Shown: positions 22,977-31,925, numbered from the stretch's first letter. The stretch: DNA of 64,000 nucleotides from an uncultured Sphingomonadaceae bacterium (GCA_947493215.1 CANLQE010000001.1:992001-1056000), one strand, 5' to 3'. Notes: generated by a model not told the origin, from the letters alone. Made by a program: numbers and translations.

Positions 22977-25325
22977 ATGGGTTTCTGGCTAGCGAAAGAA
23001 CGTACGGCGCAGCAGGCGAGTTTCATCCAGCGGTTCGATCCGCGTTTCTGGACCGTGAACTTCCCCCGACCGATGATGGCCTCGGTGGTAACGACAGCGC
23101 CCGGCACGCTCCGCGTGGATGCGACCTTCTATAATTCGGATGACCTCGCGGGGCTGATTTGGGATAGCGAAGATACGCTCGACCATGTGCTGCTCGCCTA
23201 TGAAACAAACCGCGATTATGCACGGTTGAGCCTGCGCTTTCACTGGCGCTCGTCGGGCATCATGCCGCTAGATCAGGTCAACGGGCCGACCCTAACGATC
23301 GAGGGGCGTGATGCGCTTGGCAATCCCAAAGCCTGGTACGTCCGCCTGTGGAACTATGCCAGCGGCACGCCGACGGATGCGGATATCAACCTGGAGTTTT
23401 CCAGTCTGGATGGCGGCTTTGTGTTGCCGGGCGAAGCCGACCCGGTGCACCCAAATGATATCGACCGGCTGTTTATTTCGATCATTCCGCCGGATTATGA
23501 TGGTGTGGGAACCCGCTATCCCACGCCTCAAATCGGTTGGGTTGAGATGAGCGCTATCACAGCCGATGGCGGCGGCGCGATACTTGAAATTGGCGATGTG
23601 GTGGTGCCGGAAAACGGCTTGTCGATGGCGACCGGCTATGATGACAGCTTTAACCAGACGCCGGAACGGCTGCTGCGGTCGATCCGCGCGCTCGGCTATC
23701 GCGGGGCGATCAACCATTATGTCGGGATGAGCCATTATTTCCGGCTCGAGACCAGCGGCCCCGGTCTATATGCCAGTCTGTCCGCGCCGCATCCGGGGGA
23801 GGAATTTGCAGCCATCAATCAGCCTTGCGCGATCTGGCACCGCGACTTTGTGACGCGGGCAGAGGCGATGGATTTCACCGTCATTTTCTCGCTGTCTTAC
23901 GAGCTTTTCGATGCGCATTGCTGGAATGACTGGAAACAACGCGCAGAAAATGGCGATCCGGCGCTCACCGGTTGGGTGCCGCCGTCTACTTTACTGTCCC
24001 CTGCGCAATCATCGGCCATGGGATATCTGCAAGCGGTCGCACGCGCCTTTACGGCGATTGCGCGCGATGCCGGGGCGGCGATAAAATTTCAAGTCGGTGA
24101 GCCGTGGTGGTGGGTCATGCCAGATGATGGCCGTATCTGTCTCTACGACGCGGCGGCGCAAGCGGAATTTGGCGATGCTCTGGTGAGCATAACAGACATA
24201 AACGGTCCGAAAACGGCGGCACAAAATGCGATGCTCGATCAGGCGGGAGCGATGCTGGCACAGTCTACCGCCGACCTCGTTGCAGCAGTGACAGCCGAAG
24301 CATTGGGCGCGCCGGTGGAGACGTTACTGCTCGCCTATCTGCCAACGATATTGGATGAGGCCGCGCCCGAGGCAAAGCGCGCGAACCTGCCCATCGGCTG
24401 GGCCAGTCCCGCTTTCGATATTTTGCAGCTTGAGGATTATGACTGGGTGATCGCGGGTGACCAATCTGCAACCCAGCACGGCATTGATCTGGCGACCGCT
24501 CGGCTCGGCTATCCAATCGGGCAGCAGCATTATTTTTCTGGTTTTGTCCTGACCCCGGATGCGGATTTCATCTGGGCCAATATGGTTGATGCCGTTGCCG
24601 CCGCTCAGGCGCGTGGCACGCCGGAAATTTTTATCTGGGCGTTGCCGCAGGTGGCCCGTGACGGTTTCACTTATTTTCAGGAACAGGAGGATGATATGGA
24701 CGCCTTTGATGACGTTCAATTCCCGTTGACAATTGGACGCGGTGCAACAGTTTCGCCGCGCTTTTCAACCGACGTCGTGGCAACCCTTTCGGGTCATGAA
24801 AAACGCAATAGCGACTGGGCCGATGCGCGGCTGGAATTTGATGCCGGACCGGGCGTGCGGTCGGAGGAAGAGTTGCGAACCCTGATCGCCTTTTTCCGCG
24901 CGCGCAGAGGGGCTGCCAAAGCGTTTCGTTTTACCGATCCCTATGATCATAGCAGTAATGCCATGATCGACCCGCCGACGATGACCGATCAGATTATCGG
25001 TGTCGGCGATGGGGAGCAAACGCGTTTTCCACTGATCAAAAGCTATGGCGATGGGGAAGACGCGCAACAGCGGCTGATTACCAGACCGGAGCCGTCGTCT
25101 CTTCTGATCGCTGTTGACGGCGCGATCGTCAGCAACTGGTCATTAGGCGCGCTGGGAGACATTATTTTCGATAGCCCGCCGGCATTAGATAGTGAGATCA
25201 CCGCTGGCTTTCTGTTCGATGTGCCGGTTCGGTTTGCCGAGGATCGGCTGGACGTTAGCGCGCATACGTTTCTCGCTGGGGAAATCCCTGAAGTCCGTTT
25301 GATCGAAGTGCGGGAAGCACCATGA
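22977..25325 (+). CDS. GTA tail protein: large N-terminal region with TIM-barrel-like part fused to DUF2460 (orfg12)
   Basis: A 782-residue fusion. Residues about 1-210 are beta-rich (SIIPPDYDGVGTRYPTPQIGW). Residues about 215-565 look like a TIM-barrel-like domain (MATGYDDSFNQTPERLLRSI, KFQVGEPWWWVMPDDGR, FDILQLEDYDWVIAG, EIFIWALPQVARDGF). Residues 574-782 are a complete DUF2460 domain (FPLTIGRGATVSPRF, KAFRFTDPYDHS), which alone makes up the Rhodobacter GTA distal tail protein. The large N-terminal region resembles what is annotated as non-contractile tail sheath in some siphophages; that link is recalled, not tested. An internal AGGAGG and ATG precede the DUF2460 part exactly. It overlaps the next gene by ATGA. 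Confidence 0.85.
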   Translation: MGFWLAKERTAQQASFIQRFDPRFWTVNFPRPMMASVVTTAPGTLRVDATFYNSDDLAGLIWDSEDTLDHVLLAYETNRDYARLSLRFHWRSSGIMPLDQVNGPTLTIEGRDALGNPKAWYVRLWNYASGTPTDADINLEFSSLDGGFVLPGEADPVHPNDIDRLFISIIPPDYDGVGTRYPTPQIGWVEMSAITADGGGAILEIGDVVVPENGLSMATGYDDSFNQTPERLLRSIRALGYRGAINHYVGMSHYFRLETSGPGLYASLSAPHPGEEFAAINQPCAIWHRDFVTRAEAMDFTVIFSLSYELFDAHCWNDWKQRAENGDPALTGWVPPSTLLSPAQSSAMGYLQAVARAFTAIARDAGAAIKFQVGEPWWWVMPDDGRICLYDAAAQAEFGDALVSITDINGPKTAAQNAMLDQAGAMLAQSTADLVAAVTAEALGAPVETLLLAYLPTILDEAAPEAKRANLPIGWASPAFDILQLEDYDWVIAGDQSATQHGIDLATARLGYPIGQQHYFSGFVLTPDADFIWANMVDAVAAAQARGTPEIFIWALPQVARDGFTYFQEQEDDMDAFDDVQFPLTIGRGATVSPRFSTDVVATLSGHEKRNSDWADARLEFDAGPGVRSEEELRTLIAFFRARRGAAKAFRFTDPYDHSSNAMIDPPTMTDQIIGVGDGEQTRFPLIKSYGDGEDAQQRLITRPEPSSLLIAVDGAIVSNWSLGALGDIIFDSPPALDSEITAGFLFDVPVRFAEDRLDVSAHTFLAGEIPEVRLIEVREAP
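24685..24698 (+). promoter_or_regulatory. Internal ribosome binding site and start for free DUF2460 protein
   Basis: AGGAGG at 24685-24690, five bases, then an in-frame ATG at 24696 (codon 574). Initiation here would give a 209-residue protein (MDAFDDVQFPLTIGRG...), the size of stand-alone orfg12 in other GTAs. Whether it is used is inferred. Confidence 0.55.
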
Positions 25326-26140
25326 GTTTGGAGTGGCTCGACCAACCGCTGACGACCAGCTGCTATGCATGGCGGCTGGAGCGTGCGGATGGCGTAACCA
25401 TAGGTTTTGTGTCCCATGACCGCGATCTGGTTATCGACAATTTGCGGTACCGCGCCGCGCCGGGAATGGTGCCCTCTACCATCGCATTGTCCGATAGTCT
25501 GGAAATGGACAGCGTTGATATTGAAGGTGTAATGACCAGCGAAGCGATTGCTGAAACGGACTTGATTGCAGGGCGCTGGAACGGTGCGCAATTGCATATA
25601 TATCTGGTCAACTGGGAAAACCCAGACGACGAGCCGCTGCATTTGATCAGCGGCGAATTTGGCGAAATTACAAGATCTGGCGATGCCTTCCGGGTAGAGA
25701 TGCTCGGCGCTACATCTTATCTGGACGAGGCGATTGGGCCGCTCACCTCACCCACTTGTCGCGCTCGATTGGGTGATAGGCAATGCAAAGTCAGTCTTGC
25801 CGCGCATCAAGCCGAGATGAAAGTGTCGCAGATTGTTGGATCGCAGATCCAATTTGCTGATGTGCAAGGGTACGCGGCGGACTATGTATATGGCGAGCTA
25901 CGCTGGCTGAGCGGCGAGAATTGCGGTCTCAGTTTTGCGATTATCAGCGGCGCGAGCGACATGATCCGGCTCGCTGATCAACCGACCCGGCCCGTGTCTA
26001 TCGGAGATAGCGCGCTGTTCACCGCCGGCTGTGACAAGAATTTTGCGACCTGCCGCGACCGATTTCAAAACAGCATCAATTTTCGCGGCGAGCCATATTT
26101 ACCCGGCAATGACCTGCTCACCCGATATCCCGGAGCATGA
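25322..26140 (+). CDS. GTA hub protein (DUF2163/phage BR0599 family, orfg13)
   Basis: A 272-residue tail hub. The N-terminal DUF2163 domain shows DGVTIGFVSHDRDLVI and the C-terminal BR0599 domain shows FRGEPYLPGNDLLTRYPGA. Cysteines in SPTCRARLGDRQC, ENCGLSF and AGCDKNFATC are placed like those thought to hold an iron-sulfur cluster in the Rhodobacter hub protein. The ATG at 25322 overlaps the previous stop. It would join the distal tail ring to the tail tip. Confidence 0.9.
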   Translation: MSLEWLDQPLTTSCYAWRLERADGVTIGFVSHDRDLVIDNLRYRAAPGMVPSTIALSDSLEMDSVDIEGVMTSEAIAETDLIAGRWNGAQLHIYLVNWENPDDEPLHLISGEFGEITRSGDAFRVEMLGATSYLDEAIGPLTSPTCRARLGDRQCKVSLAAHQAEMKVSQIVGSQIQFADVQGYAADYVYGELRWLSGENCGLSFAIISGASDMIRLADQPTRPVSIGDSALFTAGCDKNFATCRDRFQNSINFRGEPYLPGNDLLTRYPGA

Positions 26141-26143
26141 TCC

Positions 26144-26575
26144 ATGACATCAGATACATCCGAAACAGACCGTTCCGCCATAATCGCCGAGATGGCGTTA
26201 CAATTATGCGGCACTGATTTCCGCCTTCATGGTCGCAGCGCCGATCACGGCCTCGATTGTATCGGGCTGGCAGCGCAATGCCTGGGCGCAGCGGACATGG
26301 CTTGCGACGTGCCTAACGGCTATTCGATACGCGGCGGGTCTGCCGAGCAAATATCAGAAGTGATGAAACTGGCGGGATTTGACGCCGTGTCGCCAAACGA
26401 AGCGCTGCGTGAAGGCGATATTGCGTTGGCGCGCCCTAGTCCGATCCAATGGCATCTGATGATCAAAACCGAGGGTGGTTTTGTCCATGCTCATGCTGGT
26501 CTTGGTCAAGTGGTGTTCACGCCGGGCCCAACCCAATGGCCGATTGAACAAATATTCCGAATTTTGGAGAGCTAG
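26144..26575 (+). CDS. GTA NlpC/P60 cell-wall peptidase (orfg14)
   Basis: A 143-residue cysteine peptidase carried at the tail tip, expected to cut peptidoglycan during DNA delivery. The catalytic Cys39 lies in HGLDCIGLAAQ, the His in PIQWHLMIKT and the third polar residue in FVHAHAGLG. The length fits a bare catalytic domain. It is three bases from the hub gene and abuts the tail-tip gene. Confidence 0.92.
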   Translation: MTSDTSETDRSAIIAEMALQLCGTDFRLHGRSADHGLDCIGLAAQCLGAADMACDVPNGYSIRGGSAEQISEVMKLAGFDAVSPNEALREGDIALARPSPIQWHLMIKTEGGFVHAHAGLGQVVFTPGPTQWPIEQIFRILES

Positions 26576-28774
26576 ATGGCAACCTTGGTTTTGACAGCTG
26601 TTGGCACAGCAATCGGTGGCCCGATTGGCGGGGCGCTGGGCGCTATGTTGGGGCAGCAAGTGGATCAAAATATCCTGTTCAAGCCCCAAGGCCGCGAAGG
26701 CCCACGCTTGCAGGAACTGGCAGTGCAGACCTCCAGCTATGGTTCACAAATTCCACGTCTTTACGGCAACATGCGTGTAGCCGGGACGGTAATCTGGGCG
26801 ACTGACCTCAAGGAGATCAGCGAATCAAGCGGGGGCGGCAAGGGCCGTCCGAGCAGCACCACTTACAGCTATTCCGCTTGTCTTGCTGTCGCGCTGTCGA
26901 GCCGGAATATCGCATCGATCGGCCGGATATGGGCCGATGGAAAAATTTTCCGCGGCAGCGCAGGGGACTTCAAAACCGAAACCGGGTTCCGTTTTTATGG
27001 AGGGCAGGAAGATCAGGGCGTTGATGGCTTGATAGCCAGCGCCGAAGCGGCGGGAGAAACGCCGGCCTATCGCGGTCTTGCCGTGGCGGTATTCGAAGAT
27101 ATGGACTTGGCTGACTATGGCAATCGTATCCCCTCGCTCACCTTTGAAGTGATTGCCGATAATGGCGCAGTCAGTGTCGGCGCGATTATCGATGATATTG
27201 CCGGCAAAGGAATGTCCGCATCTGTTGATGACCAGATTGATGGTTTCGCGGTTACAGGCCAAGACGGGCGGGACGTGTTGAGCGCGATAGGCGAGAGTTT
27301 TTCGTTGTCATTTCTGTCGACGCAGGGCGGGATGATCGCGGAACCGCGGCAGCGCCACGACGACGCAGCCGCCGTCTCCTTGCATGATCATATCGTAGCG
27401 AGTCGGGATGGTGGGATAGTCGAACGACCGGAAACGCGGACATTGGCGGAAACAAAAATTCCGCGGCAATATAGCTTGCGCTATTATGATCCCGCGCGCG
27501 ATTATCAATCCGGTGCGCAAAATGCATTTCGGCCGGGACAGAGCAGAGTGGTCCGCCATCAGGATTTTCCCGCTGCTATGGATGCAGCAAAGGCCAAAAA
27601 TATTGCGCAGGCGAAGCTATGGTTGCTCTATCAAGAACGCAGCACTGTACGATTGCACGTCCTGCGAACAGGGCGTCCGGTGAAGCCTGGGACATTGGTG
27701 CAGTGGGACGACAGCAACGATATCTGGCGCGTCAGAAATTGGGAGCTGCATCGTGGCAGTGTAAGCCTTACATTATCAAAGGCGGCAGGCGCGATACCAA
27801 ATGCTGAGAGACCGACGGATAATGGCCGTCCGGTGAAAGAGCTGGATGCATTGGCGGGCATCACCAGATTGGCTCTGGTTGATTTGCCCTTTGCCTTGGA
27901 TGCGCCAGCGCAAGTATCAGACAATTCAAGGCTTTATGTCGCGGCCGCCGGCGACCTGGGTTGGCGCCACGCTCAGCTATTTGTCGTTGCGGCCGATGGT
28001 GTGACCAATGATTTTATCGGCCAGATACCGGCTCCTGCAACGATCGGAACGGCGCCAGAACCATTGGCGTCCAGCGGAGCGCATCTGATCGATCGAAAAA
28101 ATGACCTGCTGGTCCAGATGCACAATAGCAATATGATATTGCATCATGCGGATCAGGCCCAACTGTTGGCCGGGTATAACATTGCCGCGATCGGCCGGGA
28201 GATTATTCAATTTGGTTCAGCTGAACCGATCGGGGACGATCGCTATCTGTTGTCGGGACTGCTGCGAGGTCTGGGCGGGACCGAGGGGGAGATGGACAAT
28301 CATGGCACTGATGAAGATTTCATCTTACTGAAAGGCGCAGGGCTGACCGAGATTGAGGCGCGCCATTTCATGCCGTTTCAACCCGTTACACTATCGGTAA
28401 TCGGGCGAGGAGATGATATTCCCGTACTCCGGTCGATTGAAAACCCCGGGCGGGCGTTGAAGCCTTGGTCGCCGGTGCATCCTTACTCCACTTTTCGAAA
28501 CGATGGTGATCTTGAGATAGGGTGGACGCGGCGTTCTCGTGCTGGCCTGATATGGCCGGACAATGTGGAGATTCCGCTTGCCGAAGAAGTAGAGAAATAT
28601 CGCGTGTGGATCGGCAATGAAATTGTCGATGAGCCCCATGTGCCTGTCACCGTTGTGTCGGCTGCTACAGTCCAAGCTTATCGGGACGTAAGTGTTTCAT
28701 CTCTGTTGGTCGAAGTACGGCAGATTGGCAGGCATAATGTTTCTGATCCACTATTATTCGTGGTGCCAATATAA
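26576..28774 (+). CDS. GTA tail-tip/host-specificity protein (orfg15-like, short form)
   Basis: A 732-residue tail-tip protein. The glycine-rich N-terminus (VGTAIGGPIGGALGAMLGQQVDQ) is followed by the phage-tail protein-3 domain (QELAVQTSSYGSQIPRLYGNMRVAG, SYSACLAVALSSR). The C-terminal half contains YRVWIGNEIVD and ends in beta-rich sequence. The Rhodobacter homologue is roughly 1300 residues and has an internal TIM barrel; that segment is missing here, while a TIM-like region is present in the orfg12 fusion. It probably contacts the recipient surface. Confidence 0.88.
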   Translation: MATLVLTAVGTAIGGPIGGALGAMLGQQVDQNILFKPQGREGPRLQELAVQTSSYGSQIPRLYGNMRVAGTVIWATDLKEISESSGGGKGRPSSTTYSYSACLAVALSSRNIASIGRIWADGKIFRGSAGDFKTETGFRFYGGQEDQGVDGLIASAEAAGETPAYRGLAVAVFEDMDLADYGNRIPSLTFEVIADNGAVSVGAIIDDIAGKGMSASVDDQIDGFAVTGQDGRDVLSAIGESFSLSFLSTQGGMIAEPRQRHDDAAAVSLHDHIVASRDGGIVERPETRTLAETKIPRQYSLRYYDPARDYQSGAQNAFRPGQSRVVRHQDFPAAMDAAKAKNIAQAKLWLLYQERSTVRLHVLRTGRPVKPGTLVQWDDSNDIWRVRNWELHRGSVSLTLSKAAGAIPNAERPTDNGRPVKELDALAGITRLALVDLPFALDAPAQVSDNSRLYVAAAGDLGWRHAQLFVVAADGVTNDFIGQIPAPATIGTAPEPLASSGAHLIDRKNDLLVQMHNSNMILHHADQAQLLAGYNIAAIGREIIQFGSAEPIGDDRYLLSGLLRGLGGTEGEMDNHGTDEDFILLKGAGLTEIEARHFMPFQPVTLSVIGRGDDIPVLRSIENPGRALKPWSPVHPYSTFRNDGDLEIGWTRRSRAGLIWPDNVEIPLAEEVEKYRVWIGNEIVDEPHVPVTVVSAATVQAYRDVSVSSLLVEVRQIGRHNVSDPLLFVVPI

Positions 28775-28816
28775 ATAGCGCGCTTGCATTACTGATAAGA
28801 ACCAAGAGGAAATATA

Positions 28817-29269
28817 ATGACAACATTGGAAACACCCCGCTTCGCATTGCCTTTACTAGGCGTCGGACAGGCCCATAAAGAGCTATTTCATAATGATGCT
28901 TTGTTGTTACTGGATTTTTTAGTCCAGCCGACCGTGCAAGAAGTCGCCAATGATCCAGATGTGTTGCTGCCCGTGCAAGGAGATTGTTGGCTTGTTGGCG
29001 CCGACGCGGTCTCGGAATGGAGCGGGAGGGAGGATCAGATTGCCTGTTGGTCAACCGGCGGATGGCGTTACATCCAGCCAAGGGAATCAATGAAAGTTGT
29101 CCTGTTGAGCGACCGCAGCTCAGCCGTCTATAGCGGGGCGGCTTGGCAATTTATGGCGCAGATAGGCGGACCGGTGGCTGGAATAACTATCGATTCAGAG
29201 GCTCGGACAGCGATTGATTCGATTCTTGAAGTATTGAGGGCAGCGGAAATTTTACCCCAAATCAACTAA
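28817..29269 (+). CDS. DUF2793 protein at the end of the GTA cluster
   Basis: A 150-residue DUF2793 protein starting TPRFALPLLGVGQAHKELFHNDAL, a pattern shared with GTA and phage tail-fibre N-termini. Its middle (GDCWLVGADAVSEWSGREDQIACW) is a compact beta domain and a short helix ends the chain. AGAGGAAAT precedes the ATG. It probably attaches a fibre or forms part of the tail tip. It is the last gene of the cluster on this strand. Confidence 0.85.
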   Translation: MTTLETPRFALPLLGVGQAHKELFHNDALLLLDFLVQPTVQEVANDPDVLLPVQGDCWLVGADAVSEWSGREDQIACWSTGGWRYIQPRESMKVVLLSDRSSAVYSGAAWQFMAQIGGPVAGITIDSEARTAIDSILEVLRAAEILPQIN

Positions 29270-29382
29270 TATGATTGCGATTTCATTAGTAATTCAGCTT
29301 GTTCGCAGGAGCTTAAGTATGGTTTTTTAAGCTAAATCACGAAAATGGCGACATTTTCGCAACAGTTACGCGATTTGTCGGC

Positions 29383-29410
29383 TTGCACTGCCATTGGGGA
29401 CAGGTTACAA
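29383..29410 (+). promoter_or_regulatory. Possible promoter of the OmpA-like gene
   Basis: TTGCAC at 29383-29388, a 16-base spacer and TTACAA at 29405-29410, 42 bases before the start codon. It is a weak match to consensus. Confidence 0.3.
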
Positions 29411-29451
29411 AGCGCCGTGAATTCAGAACCTAAATGAGAAGGGGAATATAA

Positions 29452-30561
29452 ATGCGGAAGCTTGCCATAGGATTGGCTCTTGCCTCCACGGCTCTCGCTT
29501 CACCTGCTCTGGCCCGTGATGGCCAGTGGTATGTGGGCGTAGAAGGCGGCGCGATGCTGGTTGAAGATATTACATCTGACATCGGTGCAAATACCAACGC
29601 GTCTGAGGTCGACCACGACACAGGTTATGATTTTGACGGCATCGTAGGTTACGATTTCGGCGGATTTCGTTTGGAAACAGAAGTTGCTTATAAAGCAGCA
29701 TCTGCTGATCGTCTTCAAGTTGGTGCGCCAGGCGTTCCACAGAGCGTTGGGGGTGGTGGACTGCCATTTACCGGTACCACTGCTATCAACGGTGAAGTCA
29801 ATGCTCTGAGCTTCATGCTCAACGGCATGCTCGACTTTGGCGACGATGACGGCATTCAAGGCTTTGTCGGCGGCGGTGTTGGTGTTGCTCGTACTGAGAT
29901 CACCAATGTTTTCGCTGGTCCTTATCTTGATGATTCGGACACTGGTTTCGCTTGGCAGGCTATTGCGGGTATCCGCGCGCCATTGAGCGGCAGCTGGGAC
30001 GTAGGTTTGAAATATCGTTTCTTCAATGCTGACAAGATCGATCTTGTTGACCAAGTTGGTAACGATGTAAGCACCCGTTTGCGGACACACTCTGTTTTGG
30101 GTAGCTTGATCTACAACTTCGGCGGCGAACCGGATGCACCACCGCCTCCTCCGCCTCCTCCACCGCCACCGCCTCCACCACCACCACCGCCGCCTCCACC
30201 GGCTGCTGTGTGTGCACCTGGACCGTATATTGTGTTCTTTGACTGGGATCAGTCAGACATCACACCAGAAGCTGCTACAGTTCTGGACAATGCGGTTACA
30301 GCATATGGCGATTGTGGTTCGGCTCAGGTTATGTTGGCGGGTCACGCTGATAAATCTGGTTCAGCTAGCTATAACGTTGGCCTGTCCCAACGTCGTAACG
30401 CTTCGGTTCGGGCTTATCTCGAGTCACGCGGCATCGGCGGCGGCGCGATCTCCAGCGAAGCCTTCGGTGAATCGCGTCCTCGCGTTGAAACCGCAGATGG
30501 CGTTCGTGAGCCACAAAACCGGCGTGTTGAAGTTATGTATGGTCCTGGTTCAGGTAACTAA
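29452..30561 (+). CDS. OmpA-family outer-membrane porin with polyproline linker
   Basis: A 369-residue outer-membrane protein. The signal peptide (MRKLAIGLALASTALASPALA) is followed by an eight-strand-type beta-barrel domain to about residue 225. Next comes a run of exactly 21 prolines (codons at 30139-30201), then an OmpA C-terminal peptidoglycan-binding domain (YIVFFDWDQSDITPEA, LAGHADKSGSASYNVGLSQRR). The proline run uses mixed codons, so it is selected, not a simple slippage product. Its codon use and strong terminator suit a highly expressed gene. It tethers the outer membrane to the wall. Confidence 0.93.
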   Translation: MRKLAIGLALASTALASPALARDGQWYVGVEGGAMLVEDITSDIGANTNASEVDHDTGYDFDGIVGYDFGGFRLETEVAYKAASADRLQVGAPGVPQSVGGGGLPFTGTTAINGEVNALSFMLNGMLDFGDDDGIQGFVGGGVGVARTEITNVFAGPYLDDSDTGFAWQAIAGIRAPLSGSWDVGLKYRFFNADKIDLVDQVGNDVSTRLRTHSVLGSLIYNFGGEPDAPPPPPPPPPPPPPPPPPPPPPAAVCAPGPYIVFFDWDQSDITPEAATVLDNAVTAYGDCGSAQVMLAGHADKSGSASYNVGLSQRRNASVRAYLESRGIGGGAISSEAFGESRPRVETADGVREPQNRRVEVMYGPGSGN

Positions 30562-30588
30562 TAACTTTCAATCTCGAATTAATGAAAA

Positions 30589-30617
30589 GGGCTGGTCTTC
30601 GGACCGGCCCTTTTTTT
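30589..30617 (+). terminator. Rho-independent terminator of the OmpA-like gene
   Basis: GGGCTGGTC (30589-30597), a TTCG loop, and GACCGGCCC (30602-30610) form a nine-pair stem with one G-U pair, followed by seven T. It stands 28 bases after the stop codon. Confidence 0.92.
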
Positions 30618-30747
30618 GTCCAATCCGTTTCTGAACAGAAATTGGATAAATCCCTCGAAACCATTGTTCCCAATAATTGGTGTACTAGGACCTCGCATAT
30701 TGATCCGGTAACGGCGTGCCCCAATGGGCTGGCGATCGGGGAAGAAT

Positions 30748-31259
30748 ATGACGCGCTTTTCGATGATAAACCGTAAGAATCAGCGAGGTTATAATCCCTG
30801 TTACCAGCGTCATCATTTGATACCTCTGCAAGCGGCGTCGATGTCGGATATTCGTGAACCCTTGGACCAGATGGCGCGCGGAGGTTTCGATTTTGACGAT
30901 TTTGAGAAAAATGGCGTTTTATTGCCCGCTACAGAACAGATGGCATTTGAAACGGGGCAACCGCTGCACAGAGGTCCCCATCCGCGCTACAATCAATTGG
31001 TTATTGATCGGTTATCTCTTATCATCAAGCGTGTAACCGGATCGACAATGATGTTCAGCGCCAGGCCTTTTTCCGTTTGAGAATAGGTCTTCTGCAATCT
31101 GTGCTTCGCAGAGCTTTAGTGGGCCCTGCGTTGCGGGTATTCCAGCTTAGTAAAAAAGACCCAAGCCTATCATCTTCGGCCTTTGCTGAATTGGATAGCT
31201 GTGTTGATGCGCTCTATGTCGCAACGCAATGGCCGCCGCTAAGACGAGGGTGTAAGTGA
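30748..31259 (+). pseudogene. AHH-type nuclease-like gene with a frameshift
   Basis: The first frame (from ATG at about 30748 to a TGA at 31080) gives a protein with QRHHLIPLQ, FDFDDFEKNGVLLPA and PLHRGPHPRYNQLV, the AHH/HNH-nuclease-like core. The rest of the family (a helical FRLRIGLLQSVLRRAL and a C-terminal AFAELDSCVDALY) continues in another frame to 31259. The joint lies between about 31030 and 31075, where a TTTTT run occurs. It is either a broken gene, an assembly error or a -1 slip; the first is most likely. The start is uncertain. Confidence 0.65.
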
Positions 31260-31266
31260 TCGTTTT

Positions 31267-31923
31267 TTAGCTCAACAGGCTTTCAAACAATTTTAACCCG
31301 TCGGTTCCGCCATGTTTTGGGTCCACTGCGCGTTCAGGGTGTGGCATCATTCCCAGCACGTTCCCTTTTGCGTTCAATATGCCCGCAATATGCCGCGCCG
31401 ATCCGTTTACACTTTTAGCATAGCGGAAGGCTACGCGATCATCATCTTCCAAACGATCTAAAGTTTCATGGTCGGCAAAATAATTACCGTCATGATGAGC
31501 GACCGGAATGGTGACTGCTTCATCGCTTTCATATTTGGATGTGAAGACCGAGTTTGACTGCCCCACTGTCAGCGGCACATCTTTGCAAACAAACTCGATA
31601 TTCTCGTTTCGCATCAAAACGCCCGGCAAAAGGCCAATTTCGGTCAATATCTGAAAGCCGTTGCAGACGCCTAGAATTTTGACGCCTTTGTCGGCTGCAC
31701 CGATGACGGCATCAATAATGTGGGACCGCGCTGCCATTGCACCGGAACGCAAATAATCGCCGTAAGAAAAGCCGCCTGGTATCGCGATAATATCAATATC
31801 ATTCGGCAAGCTACTGTCACCATGCCAAACCATATGAGGCTTTTTACCGGTCACTGCTTCTAAGGCGACGGCCATATCACGATCGCAATTGGAGCCGGGA
31901 AAGACGAGCACAGCAGCGTTCAT
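31267..31923 (-). CDS. purQ: Phosphoribosylformylglycinamidine synthase, glutaminase subunit
   Basis: A 218-residue class I glutamine amidotransferase subunit supplying ammonia to PurL in purine synthesis. It starts [18 protein letters not shown]. The catalytic Cys is in [11 protein letters not shown] at about residue 87 and the His-Glu pair in [11 protein letters not shown] near 196. It starts two bases after the stop of purS, so the two are co-translated. The large subunit purL is not in the window. It is convergent with the broken AHH gene, with only seven bases between. Confidence 0.97.
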   Translation of the reverse strand: MNAAVLVFPGSNCDRDMAVALEAVTGKKPHMVWHGDSSLPNDIDIIAIPGGFSYGDYLRSGAMAARSHIIDAVIGAADKGVKILGVCNGFQILTEIGLLPGVLMRNENIEFVCKDVPLTVGQSNSVFTSKYESDEAVTIPVAHHDGNYFADHETLDRLEDDDRVAFRYAKSVNGSARHIAGILNAKGNVLGMMPHPERAVDPKHGGTDGLKLFESLLS

Positions 31924-31925
31924 AG

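Larger units (their letters stand above)
14351..29269 (+). other. Gene transfer agent structural cluster
   Basis: Seventeen same-strand genes from TerS to DUF2793 follow the head-to-tail order of Rhodobacter-type GTAs. Tight overlaps (ATGA, GTGA, TAATG) link most of them. No integrase, excisionase, repressor, replication, holin or endolysin gene lies in or beside the cluster, which separates it from an ordinary prophage. Regulators and receptor-binding head spikes must be elsewhere if present. Confidence 0.9.

Noticed and set aside
14351-29269. Interpretation as an ordinary prophage
   Set aside because: No integrase, repressor, replication or lysis genes and no attachment-site repeats were seen; gene order and domain set match GTAs.
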